A stretch of DNA of 64,000 nt from Aquisediminimonas sp043747445 (GTDB lineage: Bacteria > Pseudomonadota > Alphaproteobacteria > Sphingomonadales > Sphingomonadaceae). Of the stretch, positions 8,122 to 15,358 are shown one piece after another. The notes beneath the pieces are model-generated. The model saw only the letters and a list, made by a program, of their open reading frames with translations. It searched no databases and was not told where the DNA came from. The position numbers and the translations under genes are program-made. The stretch spans positions 1-64,000 of the forward strand of contig JAYTPB010000068.1 in the NCBI GenBank assembly GCA_043747445.1, given 5' to 3'. Position 1 is the first letter of the stretch, and each line of letters begins with the position of its first letter.

Positions 8122-8768
8122 ACCGCCTCGCCCTCTTTGACTGTGACGGCACACTCGTTGATTCGCAGGCTAACATCTGCCTCGCGATGGAGGATGCCTT
8201 CACCCGCGCTGGAATGACGCCGCCCCCGCGCAGCGCGACCCGGCGGGTGGTTGGCCTCAGCCTTGTTCCCGCGATGCAAGCGCTGCTGCCCGACGCTGAG
8301 GATGCGCTCCACAAAGCACTGGCGGAGGATTATAAGAATGCCTTCCACCGCCTGCGCGGGCGTGGTCTGGTCGAAGAACCAATGTTTGACGGCATTCTCG
8401 CCGCGATGGACGCGCTGCAATCTGATGGCTGGCTGCTCGGCGTAGCGACGGGCAAATCGGATCGCGGGCTTGCGCTCTGCCTTGAACATCACGGAATATT
8501 AGACCGGTTTGTGACGCTCCAAACCGCTGATCGTCATCCGTCAAAGCCGCATCCGTCAATGGTGTATCAAGCGATGGCCGATGCAGGCACAGCGCCGCAA
8601 ACGACAGTGATGATTGGCGACACGAGCTTTGATATGGCGATGGGCGTTGCTGCGAAGGCGCGCGCGCTCGGCGTTGATTGGGGCTATCATGAGCCGCACG
8701 AACTGAGCGCGGCGGGGGCATATACCGTTGTCAGTCACCCCAACCAGATGCTGAAGGCAATGACATGA
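8118..8768 (+). CDS. HAD family hydrolase, phosphoglycolate phosphatase-like
   Basis: A 216-residue HAD-IA phosphatase. Motif I is FDCDGTLVDSQ at the N-terminus, motif II is the TGK of VATGKSDRG, motif III contains KPHPSM, and motif IV is IGDTSFDMAMG. A helical cap lies between motifs I and II. The substrate is probably a small phosphorylated metabolite; Gph-like proteins act on 2-phosphoglycolate, but this is not proven here. Both ends overlap neighbouring genes by four bases. Confidence 0.88.
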   Translation: MNRLALFDCDGTLVDSQANICLAMEDAFTRAGMTPPPRSATRRVVGLSLVPAMQALLPDAEDALHKALAEDYKNAFHRLRGRGLVEEPMFDGILAAMDALQSDGWLLGVATGKSDRGLALCLEHHGILDRFVTLQTADRHPSKPHPSMVYQAMADAGTAPQTTVMIGDTSFDMAMGVAAKARALGVDWGYHEPHELSAAGAYTVVSHPNQMLKAMT

Positions 8769-8977
8769 ACGAAGAACTGGCCAAAAAACGCTTCATGATC
8801 CTCAATCTTGTGCGCTTTTCAGCACTCGCTTTCATCTTTGCAGGTGCGGCCAATATCGGCGGTAAGCTGATGCCTGAATTGATGCCAGTGCTTGGCTATG
8901 TCTTGCTCGTCATCGGCGCGGTAGATTTCTTTCTCGCGCCTGTGCTGCTCAAACGGATGTGGCGCACGCCTGAATGA
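8765..8977 (+). CDS. Small two-helix membrane protein, unknown
   Basis: A 70-residue protein with two hydrophobic segments (about 13-30 and 39-60) and a short cytoplasmic basic end (LLKRMWRTPE). I do not recognise a characterised family. Its four-base overlaps with the HAD gene and the ATP12 gene indicate co-translation and possibly a conserved position in the cluster. Confidence 0.75.
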   Translation: MNEELAKKRFMILNLVRFSALAFIFAGAANIGGKLMPELMPVLGYVLLVIGAVDFFLAPVLLKRMWRTPE

Positions 8978-9663
8978 AACGGTTTTACAAGAGCGTTTCT
9001 GTGACGGCGGAGCGCGGCATTCTGCTTGATGCCCGGCCAGTGCGCACGCCGCGCAAGGCGCTGCTGACGCTCCCAACCAATGCGCTCGCCGAGGCGGTTG
9101 CCGAGGAATGGCGCGCGCAGGACGTCGAGATCAAACCTGAAACTATGCGGCTGGGCGGCCTTGCCAATGCCGCGATTGATTTGATTGCGCCTGACACGAA
9201 GGCCTATGCGGCGGGTCTTGCGGTTTATGCTGAAAGCGACCTGCTCTGCTACCGCGCCGATGATCCGCCTGAACTTGTCGCACGGCAATTGGCCGCATGG
9301 GAACCGCTGCTAGAGTGGGCGCAAGCACGCTATGATGTCACCTTCACACGCGTCACTGGGATCATGCACCAAGCGCAGCCAACCCAAACAGTTTCCCGGC
9401 TAGCTGCGGCAATTGCTTCACGCAATGCTTTCGAACTAGCCGCACTTTCGCACATTGTGACGATCAGCGGCTCTCTCGTGATCGCACTGGCTGTGCTTGA
9501 ACGCGAGATTGAGCCAGACGCGGCATTTGACGTTGCTCATCTCGACGAGCTTTGGCAGGCCGAACAATGGGGCGAAGATTGGATGGCCGCCGACGCGCGC
9601 ACGCTGCGCCGTGCTGACTTTGTGTCAGCCTGTCGGTTCCTGCGGTTGCTGAACGACGGCTGA
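8974..9663 (+). CDS. ATP12 family F1-ATPase assembly chaperone
   Basis: A 229-residue homologue of ATP12, which in mitochondria chaperones the F1 alpha subunit before assembly and is widespread in alphaproteobacteria. The N-terminus MKRFYKSVSV and the segments LLDARPVRTPRKALLTLP, AVAEEWRAQ and DLLCYRAD are typical. It is the last gene of the crcB-rluC-HAD run. Its 3' end overlaps the convergent gene at 9625 by 39 bases. Confidence 0.9.
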   Translation: MKRFYKSVSVTAERGILLDARPVRTPRKALLTLPTNALAEAVAEEWRAQDVEIKPETMRLGGLANAAIDLIAPDTKAYAAGLAVYAESDLLCYRADDPPELVARQLAAWEPLLEWAQARYDVTFTRVTGIMHQAQPTQTVSRLAAAIASRNAFELAALSHIVTISGSLVIALAVLEREIEPDAAFDVAHLDELWQAEQWGEDWMAADARTLRRADFVSACRFLRLLNDG

Positions 9664-10224
9664 CGGCGCTGGCATTTCCGCCGCGACAGGCAGGAACCAG
9701 CGCGCAATCACAAGGCCAGCCACAATCAACATCGCTGAATCCGCGATGAAGGTATATGTCCAATACGTCCAATCATGGTGCAACCAGATCGGATTGCCGA
9801 GGTTGATCATCGCCGAGGCGGCAACCGAAAACAGGATGACGATTTTAGCGCGTGAGGCAAAATCGGGGATGCGCCGATCAAGCGTACTGAGCGCAGCCGC
9901 GATCAGGATGCAGACGATCAGTTCCTGCAAAAAGCCATAACCAATCCCGCTCATATCGCTGAGTGAAAAGCCCTTGCTGTTATAAAATACCGTTGCCACC
10001 GGCCCCTGCCCGTAAAGCGTCGTGCCAGACTGTGTTGAGGGATCAGGCACCATATATGTGCCTGTCTGCGGCAGGTTCGCCGCGAGTGCCGCTTGGACTG
10101 CGGCGCTTTGCGTCTCATTCGCGCTCGAATAAGCGACCATACCAATCGGCGTCGCAAAGAAAATAAAACCCGTCACAAACATCGCAACGGCAGCAGCAAA
10201 ACTACCAATGGCTAACTTAATCAT
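9625..10224 (-). CDS. Uncharacterised four-helix membrane protein
   Basis: A 199-residue protein with hydrophobic helices near residues 8-30, 98-116, 125-143 and 155-175, and a non-membrane loop of about 65 residues after the first helix (VPDPSTQSGTTLYGQGP). I do not recognise the family. The ATG at 10224 is good (MIKLAIGSFAAAVAMF). It converges on, and overlaps, the ATP12 gene, so the two transcripts may interfere. Confidence 0.7.
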   Translation of the reverse strand: MIKLAIGSFAAAVAMFVTGFIFFATPIGMVAYSSANETQSAAVQAALAANLPQTGTYMVPDPSTQSGTTLYGQGPVATVFYNSKGFSLSDMSGIGYGFLQELIVCILIAAALSTLDRRIPDFASRAKIVILFSVAASAMINLGNPIWLHHDWTYWTYTFIADSAMLIVAGLVIARWFLPVAAEMPAPSAVVQQPQEPTG

Positions 10225-10290
10225 GACGATGGCGCTCCCTACATTGTAATGCAGTGGAGGCTATACCCATTGGGGCAGAGGCTCAAGCGC

Positions 10291-10941
10291 CTACTTCATT
10301 AGCCCGCGCACGAAGCCAATGAGGCCGGTTTGGCGGCTTCGCTTCAATCGTTCAGAAACGAGGATCGCGTTGACCTTTTCAAAACAGTGCTCAACATTAT
10401 CGTTGACCAGCACATAGTCATACCCATCCCAGTGGCTGATTTCAGCGGTAGCACGTGACATGCGCGCATCGATCACTTCATCGCTATCAGTGCCACGCAA
10501 ACGCAGACGGCGCTCAAGCTCCTCCATCGACGGCGGAAAAATAAACACGCGGACAACATCACCACCCGCAAGCTGATAAAGCTGCTGCGCGCCCTGCCAA
10601 TCAATGTCGAACAGCACGTCGCGGCCGTCGGACAATGCCTTTTCCACCGCACCGTGCGGCGTGCCATAACGATGACCAAAGACATGCGCCCATTCAAGAA
10701 ATTCGCCTTTGGCAACCATTTCCTTGAAGGTTGGCGTGTCAACGAAATGATAATCACGCCCGTCAACTTCGCCGGGGCGTGGTGGCCGGGTCGTTGCCGA
10801 CACCGACATCTCAAGCCCGGCATCTGATGCAAGCAGCTTACGCGCAATCGTCGATTTGCCTGCCCCTGAAGGCGACGACACGATAAAAAGGATACCCCGT
10901 CGTTTGAATTTGAACGGGTCTGATGTGATTGCGACGGCCAT
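10291..10941 (-). CDS. gmk: Guanylate kinase
   Basis: Phosphorylates GMP to GDP. The 216-residue protein has the P-loop SPSGAGKST near the N-terminus, the GMP-binding region TTRPPRPGEVDGRDYHFV and the lid segment RLRGTDSDEVIDARM. I chose the ATG at 10941 (MAVAITSDPFKFKRRG) because the upstream extension from 10959 adds only a few unconserved residues. It stands alone on the minus strand downstream of the sugar dehydrogenase gene. Confidence 0.95.
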   Translation of the reverse strand: MAVAITSDPFKFKRRGILFIVSSPSGAGKSTIARKLLASDAGLEMSVSATTRPPRPGEVDGRDYHFVDTPTFKEMVAKGEFLEWAHVFGHRYGTPHGAVEKALSDGRDVLFDIDWQGAQQLYQLAGGDVVRVFIFPPSMEELERRLRLRGTDSDEVIDARMSRATAEISHWDGYDYVLVNDNVEHCFEKVNAILVSERLKRSRQTGLIGFVRGLMK

Positions 10942-11000
10942 ATGCGCTCTTGCCCGCAACGATGGGGCTGCGTCAACATCGCCCGCGTGTGAAAATTATG

Positions 11001-12527
11001 TCAGCTTGGCTCAATCACATAAATTTCGCCGTCAAAATCGACGATATAAAGATTGCGTGCCTGATCAATGCCGAAGCTTGCAACATTAGTAATTGTACCC
11101 GCGACGGGGACAAAACTACTGGCGCGCAAGGTAAACACGCTTGAGGGCACCGTCTGACCCTGAACAAGGCTGGTCGCGGGAACACTGAAAATCACCGGAC
11201 GGACGAAATCAGCAAAAATATATTGACCTTGAAGCGATTCAACTGGCCCTCGATAGACATAGCCGCCCGTCACAGAAAAGCCCTGTGTTGGCCCGGTGCC
11301 GTGGCTATATTCAGCGACAGGCGGCGTCGCGCCTGCCGGTGGCTGACCACCAAATGTCCTAGTGCCTTCAAGCCGTGCCCAGCCAAAGTTGAGGCCAACC
11401 TCACCGGGGCGGATCAAATCTATTTCTTCAATCAAGTTTTGCCCAACATCGCCGATAAACAGATTGCCTGTTACTGAATCGAAGCTGGCACGAAACGGAT
11501 TGCGCAGACCAAAGGCATAGATTTCAGGTGCACCGCCACTACTTGCAAACGGGTTGCTTGGCGGAATCGCGTAATCACGGTTTGCATCACTGATGAAGGC
11601 ATCGCTGCGAACATCAACCCGTAAGATTTTGCCAAGCAAATTGTTCCGGTTCTGCGCATTATCTTGGGGATCGCCACTGCTGCCGCCGTCGCCGCTGCCG
11701 ATATAAAGAAACCCATCAGGGCCAAATTCAATCCAGCCGCCATTATGATTGGCAAACGGCTGCGTGAATGTCAGGATGACATCGCCGACCTGGTCAGTCG
11801 GGACGCTGTTATTCGCAGGCACACGGTAGCTGCGAATTTCGGTATTTCCAGCCAAGTTGGTGACGTTGACATACAGCATTCGGTTGCCGCTAAAATCGGG
11901 CGAAAGTGCAAGACCGAGCAGCCCGCGTTCACCCCCACTTGATATAGTCGAAGCAATATCAAGCATTGGCACAGGATCAATCGCCCCCGTCGCGGGGTTG
12001 AGGATACGAATACGCCCCGCTTGTTCAGCGACCAGCACCCGCCCTGAATTATCCGGCAGCGGGATTAAACCGAGTGGCGCGGTAAACCCACTGCCCGCCC
12101 GTCGCACACGGAAAGCCCCATCAGAACGATCAGTTACGGTGATCGAGACATCAGCAAACAGCGTAAAGCGCGTATCGGCAAAGCCAATCCGCACGAGATA
12201 GATATTGTTGCGATCTGCGTCAGCCGGATTTTCAAAATCAGGTGCCGCGACAAAAGACAATGCTCCAGCAGCCGTAATCGCGAAGCGCGCCGCATCTGCC
12301 CCGCCTGCGATTGAAAAAGTTAGCGCACCATTATTGCTCGGTGTCGCTGTCGCTGTGTAAACTGTGCCACTGCTATTTTCAGGCACATTCTGCGCCGTGG
12401 CCGAGGTGAACACAGGCGGCAGATCAAGCGGCTGAGGCGGTGCATTCGTATCACCATCGCCGCCGCATCCAACCGAGGTCAGCAATGCAAAAGGCAAAAA
12501 CGTTCGGAAAATGCGCGTAAGAACCAT
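11001..12527 (-). CDS. PQQ-dependent sugar dehydrogenase-like lipoprotein with cadherin-like domain
   Basis: A 508-residue exported protein. The N-terminal signal ends near SVGCGG and may be a lipobox. Residues about 35-125 form an immunoglobulin-like or cadherin-like repeat (QNVPENSSGTVYTATAT..FSIAGGADAARF..FENPADAD). The rest is a six-bladed beta-propeller of the glucose/sorbosone dehydrogenase type: VLVAEQAGRIRIL, GERGLLGLALSPDF, FANHNGGWIEFGPDG with the catalytic-type histidine, and YGFLRNP-like LRNPFRASFD. Members oxidise aldoses with PQQ, but several lack activity. Start at 12527 (MVLTRIFRTFLPFALL) gives a proper signal peptide. Confidence 0.85.
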   Translation of the reverse strand: MVLTRIFRTFLPFALLTSVGCGGDGDTNAPPQPLDLPPVFTSATAQNVPENSSGTVYTATATPSNNGALTFSIAGGADAARFAITAAGALSFVAAPDFENPADADRNNIYLVRIGFADTRFTLFADVSITVTDRSDGAFRVRRAGSGFTAPLGLIPLPDNSGRVLVAEQAGRIRILNPATGAIDPVPMLDIASTISSGGERGLLGLALSPDFSGNRMLYVNVTNLAGNTEIRSYRVPANNSVPTDQVGDVILTFTQPFANHNGGWIEFGPDGFLYIGSGDGGSSGDPQDNAQNRNNLLGKILRVDVRSDAFISDANRDYAIPPSNPFASSGGAPEIYAFGLRNPFRASFDSVTGNLFIGDVGQNLIEEIDLIRPGEVGLNFGWARLEGTRTFGGQPPAGATPPVAEYSHGTGPTQGFSVTGGYVYRGPVESLQGQYIFADFVRPVIFSVPATSLVQGQTVPSSVFTLRASSFVPVAGTITNVASFGIDQARNLYIVDFDGEIYVIEPS

Positions 12528-12619
12528 AAAAGCCTCGACAGTCTCTGCCTTACCCCGCAACCAAAGTTTAACTGACTTTGCTGCAAACTCAAATCAATTG
12601 GTCGAACAGGGGGAACATC

Positions 12620-13183
12620 ATGGCTGATATTTCACGCAAATATTGGTTGATTACAGTGGTGATCTTCATTGTTGTTGCCGCGATCCTCTTTGCGATGGAG
12701 CGCCCGCCCATCTGCACCTGCGGTTTCGTCAAGCTGTGGGAGGGTGAGGTTAACGGCCCCGGCAATAGTCAGCATATCGCCGATTGGTACACCCCGAGCC
12801 ACATGATCCACGGGATGCTGTTCTTTGGGTTAGGCTGGTGGCTAATGCGCCGCCGTCCGGTCGGCGCGTGGCTGATCATGGCGACCATCCTCGAACTCGC
12901 ATGGGAAATTCTTGAAAACACGCCGATGGTGATCAATCGTTACCGTGAGGAAACGATGGCACTGGGCTATTCAGGCGATTCGATCCTCAATTCAATTGCC
13001 GACGGCGGTTGGATGATTGCGGGGTTCCTGATCGCGGCGCGCCTGCCTTGGAAAGCGACAGCGGCGATCATCGTCATATTTGAGCTGTTCACGCTCTATA
13101 TGATCCGCGACAATTTGACGCTCAGCATCGTAATGCTGGTTTATCCACTTGAGGCGATCAAGCTGTGGCAAGCGGCGGGCTAA
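12620..13183 (+). CDS. DUF2585 (UPF0314) membrane protein
   Basis: A 187-residue integral membrane protein. Landmarks are CTCGFVKLWEGEVNGPGNSQHIADWYTPSHMIHGMLF and LAWEILENTPMVINRYREE, strongly conserved in the UPF0314 family, with four or five hydrophobic helices. The function is unknown. The ATG at 12620 follows an AGGGGGA ribosome binding site. Its 3' end overlaps the convergent gene at 13180 by four bases. Confidence 0.88.
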   Translation: MADISRKYWLITVVIFIVVAAILFAMERPPICTCGFVKLWEGEVNGPGNSQHIADWYTPSHMIHGMLFFGLGWWLMRRRPVGAWLIMATILELAWEILENTPMVINRYREETMALGYSGDSILNSIADGGWMIAGFLIAARLPWKATAAIIVIFELFTLYMIRDNLTLSIVMLVYPLEAIKLWQAAG

Positions 13184-13818
13184 TCAAGATAGGGGTCAAC
13201 GAGGCCTTGCAGATCAACCGGTACAATTGACATCACCTCAAGCGCAGTATCTTCACCATCCCAATTCGCCGCTGACAACCGCTCATCGCGTTCAACGAGT
13301 AGCGCGCCAATCATTGGTTTTGTGAGATGCACCATTGCGGTCAGCCAAGCGTTGACGAGCGGATCACCGTCAGCACCCGCTAAATCGAAACTATCGATCA
13401 CCGCCATGATATCACTGTTGCTGAACAGCCATTCGTCACAGACCCAGCGGTTGACGGTAAACATGGCGATAGGCAGCCCTTCAGGGCTTACCGAAAGCGC
13501 TGCAACATGAACGACATCGGCCCGGTCAGCCTCAAGATCGGCGGGCGCGCATTTCGCGCCATTTGGTTGTTCCATCGCCAATCTAGGCAAGAATAAATGG
13601 AAATGACCATGTTCGCCAGCGCCGCGTTCTTCAACCGGGTGGCAGTGATAAAAATAGCGTGAGCCGTTATGCGGGCTGACCGCATCATGCTCGGGATAAT
13701 GTTCCCACAGTGTCGCTTCAACCTCGGGCGGCAGAACGCGGCGCATCAGCGGAATGCCCGACTGGTGCATTGCAATGGTCGTTTCAACCAGTGATTGTGC
13801 AGCCTGTTGAGGGGACAT
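13180..13818 (-). CDS. Uncharacterised cytoplasmic protein with His-rich motif
   Basis: A 212-residue soluble protein. The segments RYFYHCHPVEERGAGEHGHFHLFL and WVCDEWLFSNSDIM are rich in His, Cys and acidic residues, which could bind a metal. It may be the family NCBI calls DUF6969, but I am not sure. It lies downstream of the Cys-rich gene, yet a terminator (13829-13862) sits just before its start at 13818, so it may have its own promoter or depend on read-through. Confidence 0.7.
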   Translation of the reverse strand: MSPQQAAQSLVETTIAMHQSGIPLMRRVLPPEVEATLWEHYPEHDAVSPHNGSRYFYHCHPVEERGAGEHGHFHLFLPRLAMEQPNGAKCAPADLEADRADVVHVAALSVSPEGLPIAMFTVNRWVCDEWLFSNSDIMAVIDSFDLAGADGDPLVNAWLTAMVHLTKPMIGALLVERDERLSAANWDGEDTALEVMSIVPVDLQGLVDPYLD

Positions 13819-13828
13819 GATCAACCAG

Positions 13829-13862
13829 AAAAAGCCGGGGGCAGCGATACCACGCCGCCCCC
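13829..13862 (-). terminator. Rho-independent terminator of the Cys-rich gene
   Basis: On the minus strand a GGGGGC..GCCCCC stem (13862-13837) is followed by GGCTTTTT. It lies 26 bases after the stop of the Cys-rich gene at 13888. Confidence 0.65.
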
Positions 13863-13887
13863 AAGAGGTGGAGAAAATATCGTATGA

Positions 13888-14163
13888 TTATGCCTTGGGG
13901 CTGCACTTCGCTGCACAGCAACCTGCCTTAGGCGCGCAAGGTTTGGCGGCGCAGCAGCCTTTCTTGGCAGCACAAGGAGCGGCGGCACAGCAGCCTGCCT
14001 TAGCAACCTTGGCCTTTTTGACTTTTTTTGCTTTGGCCGAACACGCGCCGCAGCTACTGCGCGAAATTGGCGCACATGTTGCTGATGCTGCGGTTGGCGC
14101 GATTGCCATCGTGAGGCCGCCTGCTACTGCAAGCATAGTGGCGAGATTAAGTGATTTTGTCAT
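13888..14163 (-). CDS. Secreted Cys-rich repeat peptide, putative metal binder
   Basis: A 91-residue protein with a signal peptide cleaved after about residue 28 (TAASA-TCAP). The mature part of about 63 residues holds 12 cysteines, in a GACSAK segment, a Lys/Ala linker (KAKKVKKAKVAK) and three imperfect repeats of K.GCCAA.PCA. Only Ala, Lys, Cys, Pro and Gly are common. Paired cysteines at regular spacing suggest binding of copper or another soft metal, or a disulfide-stapled peptide; this is inference. The YHS-domain gene lies 99 bp upstream on the same strand. I do not recognise a named family; it recalls, without matching, small Cys-rich peptides of metal-buffering type. Confidence 0.75.
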   Translation of the reverse strand: MTKSLNLATMLAVAGGLTMAIAPTAASATCAPISRSSCGACSAKAKKVKKAKVAKAGCCAAAPCAAKKGCCAAKPCAPKAGCCAAKCSPKA

Positions 14164-14262
14164 GTTTAGTCTCCTTGAGAGTATGCAAATCAGGGCTGTT
14201 ACCCTTGGCCCAGAATGGGCGTGTGACGAACGCTAACGGATTCGTTGAGTACGGCCCGATGA

Positions 14263-14721
14263 TCAGGAAATTTTCTGCCATTCGCCATTGGCCTGCTGAA
14301 TGAAGCCAGCAATGTCTTTATTCCACTTATCCTGAACACCCTTATTGTAGTTCAGATAAAGCTTGCCGCTGACCACGCGGTAATATTCTGGATCACCCGG
14401 CGCTTTGCTGCCACCAGCCATCGCCCAAGCGCAATAGCCACCATATTGCGGGGCAAATTTGGCTGGGGTCGCCTTGAATGTGTCTGCATTGGCCTTGTTC
14501 GCGAAATGATAGGTCGCGCCGTTGTACGTAACTGCAAACGCCTTATCGCCCTTCTGCGGGGTGCCTTTGCCCGTGAAATAGCTGGTAACGTCATAACCGC
14601 CAGCGGCGACGGAACCGAATAAGCCGGTGTAGGTTGGCTTTGCAATCGCAGGAGCCGATGCGCCAAGCGCGACAACTCCAAGCGCAATTGCGACACCGAG
14701 GTTTTTCATAATTTTGATCAT
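14263..14721 (-). CDS. Exported YHS domain protein
   Basis: A 152-residue exported protein: signal peptide MIKIMKNLGVAIALGVVALG ending near APAIA, then a YHS domain with GGYDVTSYFTGKGTPQKGD, YNGATYHFANKANADTFKATPAKFAPQYGGYCAWAM. YHS domains occur in copper enzymes and heavy-metal ATPases and can bind metal through the cysteine. The ATG at 14721 is preceded by AAGGGTGAG. A CRP-like palindrome lies at 14740-14755. The small Cys-rich gene follows. Confidence 0.88.
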   Translation of the reverse strand: MIKIMKNLGVAIALGVVALGASAPAIAKPTYTGLFGSVAAGGYDVTSYFTGKGTPQKGDKAFAVTYNGATYHFANKANADTFKATPAKFAPQYGGYCAWAMAGGSKAPGDPEYYRVVSGKLYLNYNKGVQDKWNKDIAGFIQQANGEWQKIS

Positions 14722-14739
14722 TTTCTCACCCTTATACTT

Positions 14740-14755
14740 TGTGATCTCTGTCACA
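14740..14755. promoter_or_regulatory. CRP/FNR-family-type operator upstream of the YHS gene
   Basis: TGTGATCTCTGTCACA matches the TGTGA-N6-TCACA consensus of CRP-type regulators exactly. It lies 18-34 bases before the YHS start codon, close to where a core promoter or leader would be, so repression or a proximal activator role is possible. Confidence 0.5.
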
Positions 14756-14800
14756 TTTCGGATGAGGTGCTGCGTTGGTTACAGCGTCAATCGATTAAAT

Positions 14801-15358
14801 TTACCCGCGTAACACTCCAACCTCAGCGAACGGCTTCACTTCATCAGGCGGCATACCAGCGTCGGCGAGCTCGCGTTGCCAGATGCCGACATCATTCCAC
14901 TGCCCGCTCTTATAACTTACCTCACGGTACGCGCCAGCACGGCGGAAACCGGCGGCCTCATAAAGTTGGATCAAGCGGTCATTGGGCGTCATCAGTGTTG
15001 AAATGGCTTGCGTAAAATTCTGTGCGATCATTGTTGCGATCAGGCTGTTGAGCAACGAACGCTTGATGCCCTTCCCCTCAAGTTCGCCCGCCGAATATAC
15101 CGCAACCTCAGTCACAAAGCGGTAGGTTGACCCCGCACGAAACGGTTTGCCATAGGCGTAGCCGAGCACAACGTCGCTTTCAGTATCAACCGCCACAATC
15201 CACGGATACAGCCCATCATGCGCGATCATCCGCGCGCGCATCCCCTTGGTTCCCGGCGTTTCGGATTCAAACGAGACAGCGTTGGTCACAACATAAGGCG
15301 CATAAATTGCCGCAATCGCAGCAGCATCGTCGGGTGTGGCGGCGCGGATATCAATCAT
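14801..15358 (-). CDS. GNAT N-acetyltransferase, phosphinothricin acetyltransferase-like
   Basis: A 185-residue GNAT protein related to the Pat/Bar and MddA group, which acetylate phosphinothricin, methionine sulfone or similar amino acids. It begins IDIRAATPDDAAAIAAIYAPYV; SFESETPG, LGYAYGKPFR, SVYS-like AVYSAGELEGKGIKRSL (the acetyl-CoA loop region) and LYEAAGFRRAGAYREV follow. The usual RGxGxG loop is altered here to EGKGIK. It overlaps the 3' end of sppA by 8 bases on the same strand. Confidence 0.85.
   Translation of the reverse strand: MIDIRAATPDDAAAIAAIYAPYVVTNAVSFESETPGTKGMRARMIAHDGLYPWIVAVDTESDVVLGYAYGKPFRAGSTYRFVTEVAVYSAGELEGKGIKRSLLNSLIATMIAQNFTQAISTLMTPNDRLIQLYEAAGFRRAGAYREVSYKSGQWNDVGIWQRELADAGMPPDEVKPFAEVGVLRG

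Noticed and set aside
8118..8768. Gph assignment with a gene symbol
   Set aside because: HAD-IA motifs fit but the substrate is not decided by sequence, so no symbol was given.
13817..14236. Open frame antisense to the Cys-rich gene, with repeated AAQQPAL segments
   Set aside because: The repeats are the complement of the Cys-rich repeats. The minus-strand frame has a signal peptide and a terminator and is the credible gene.
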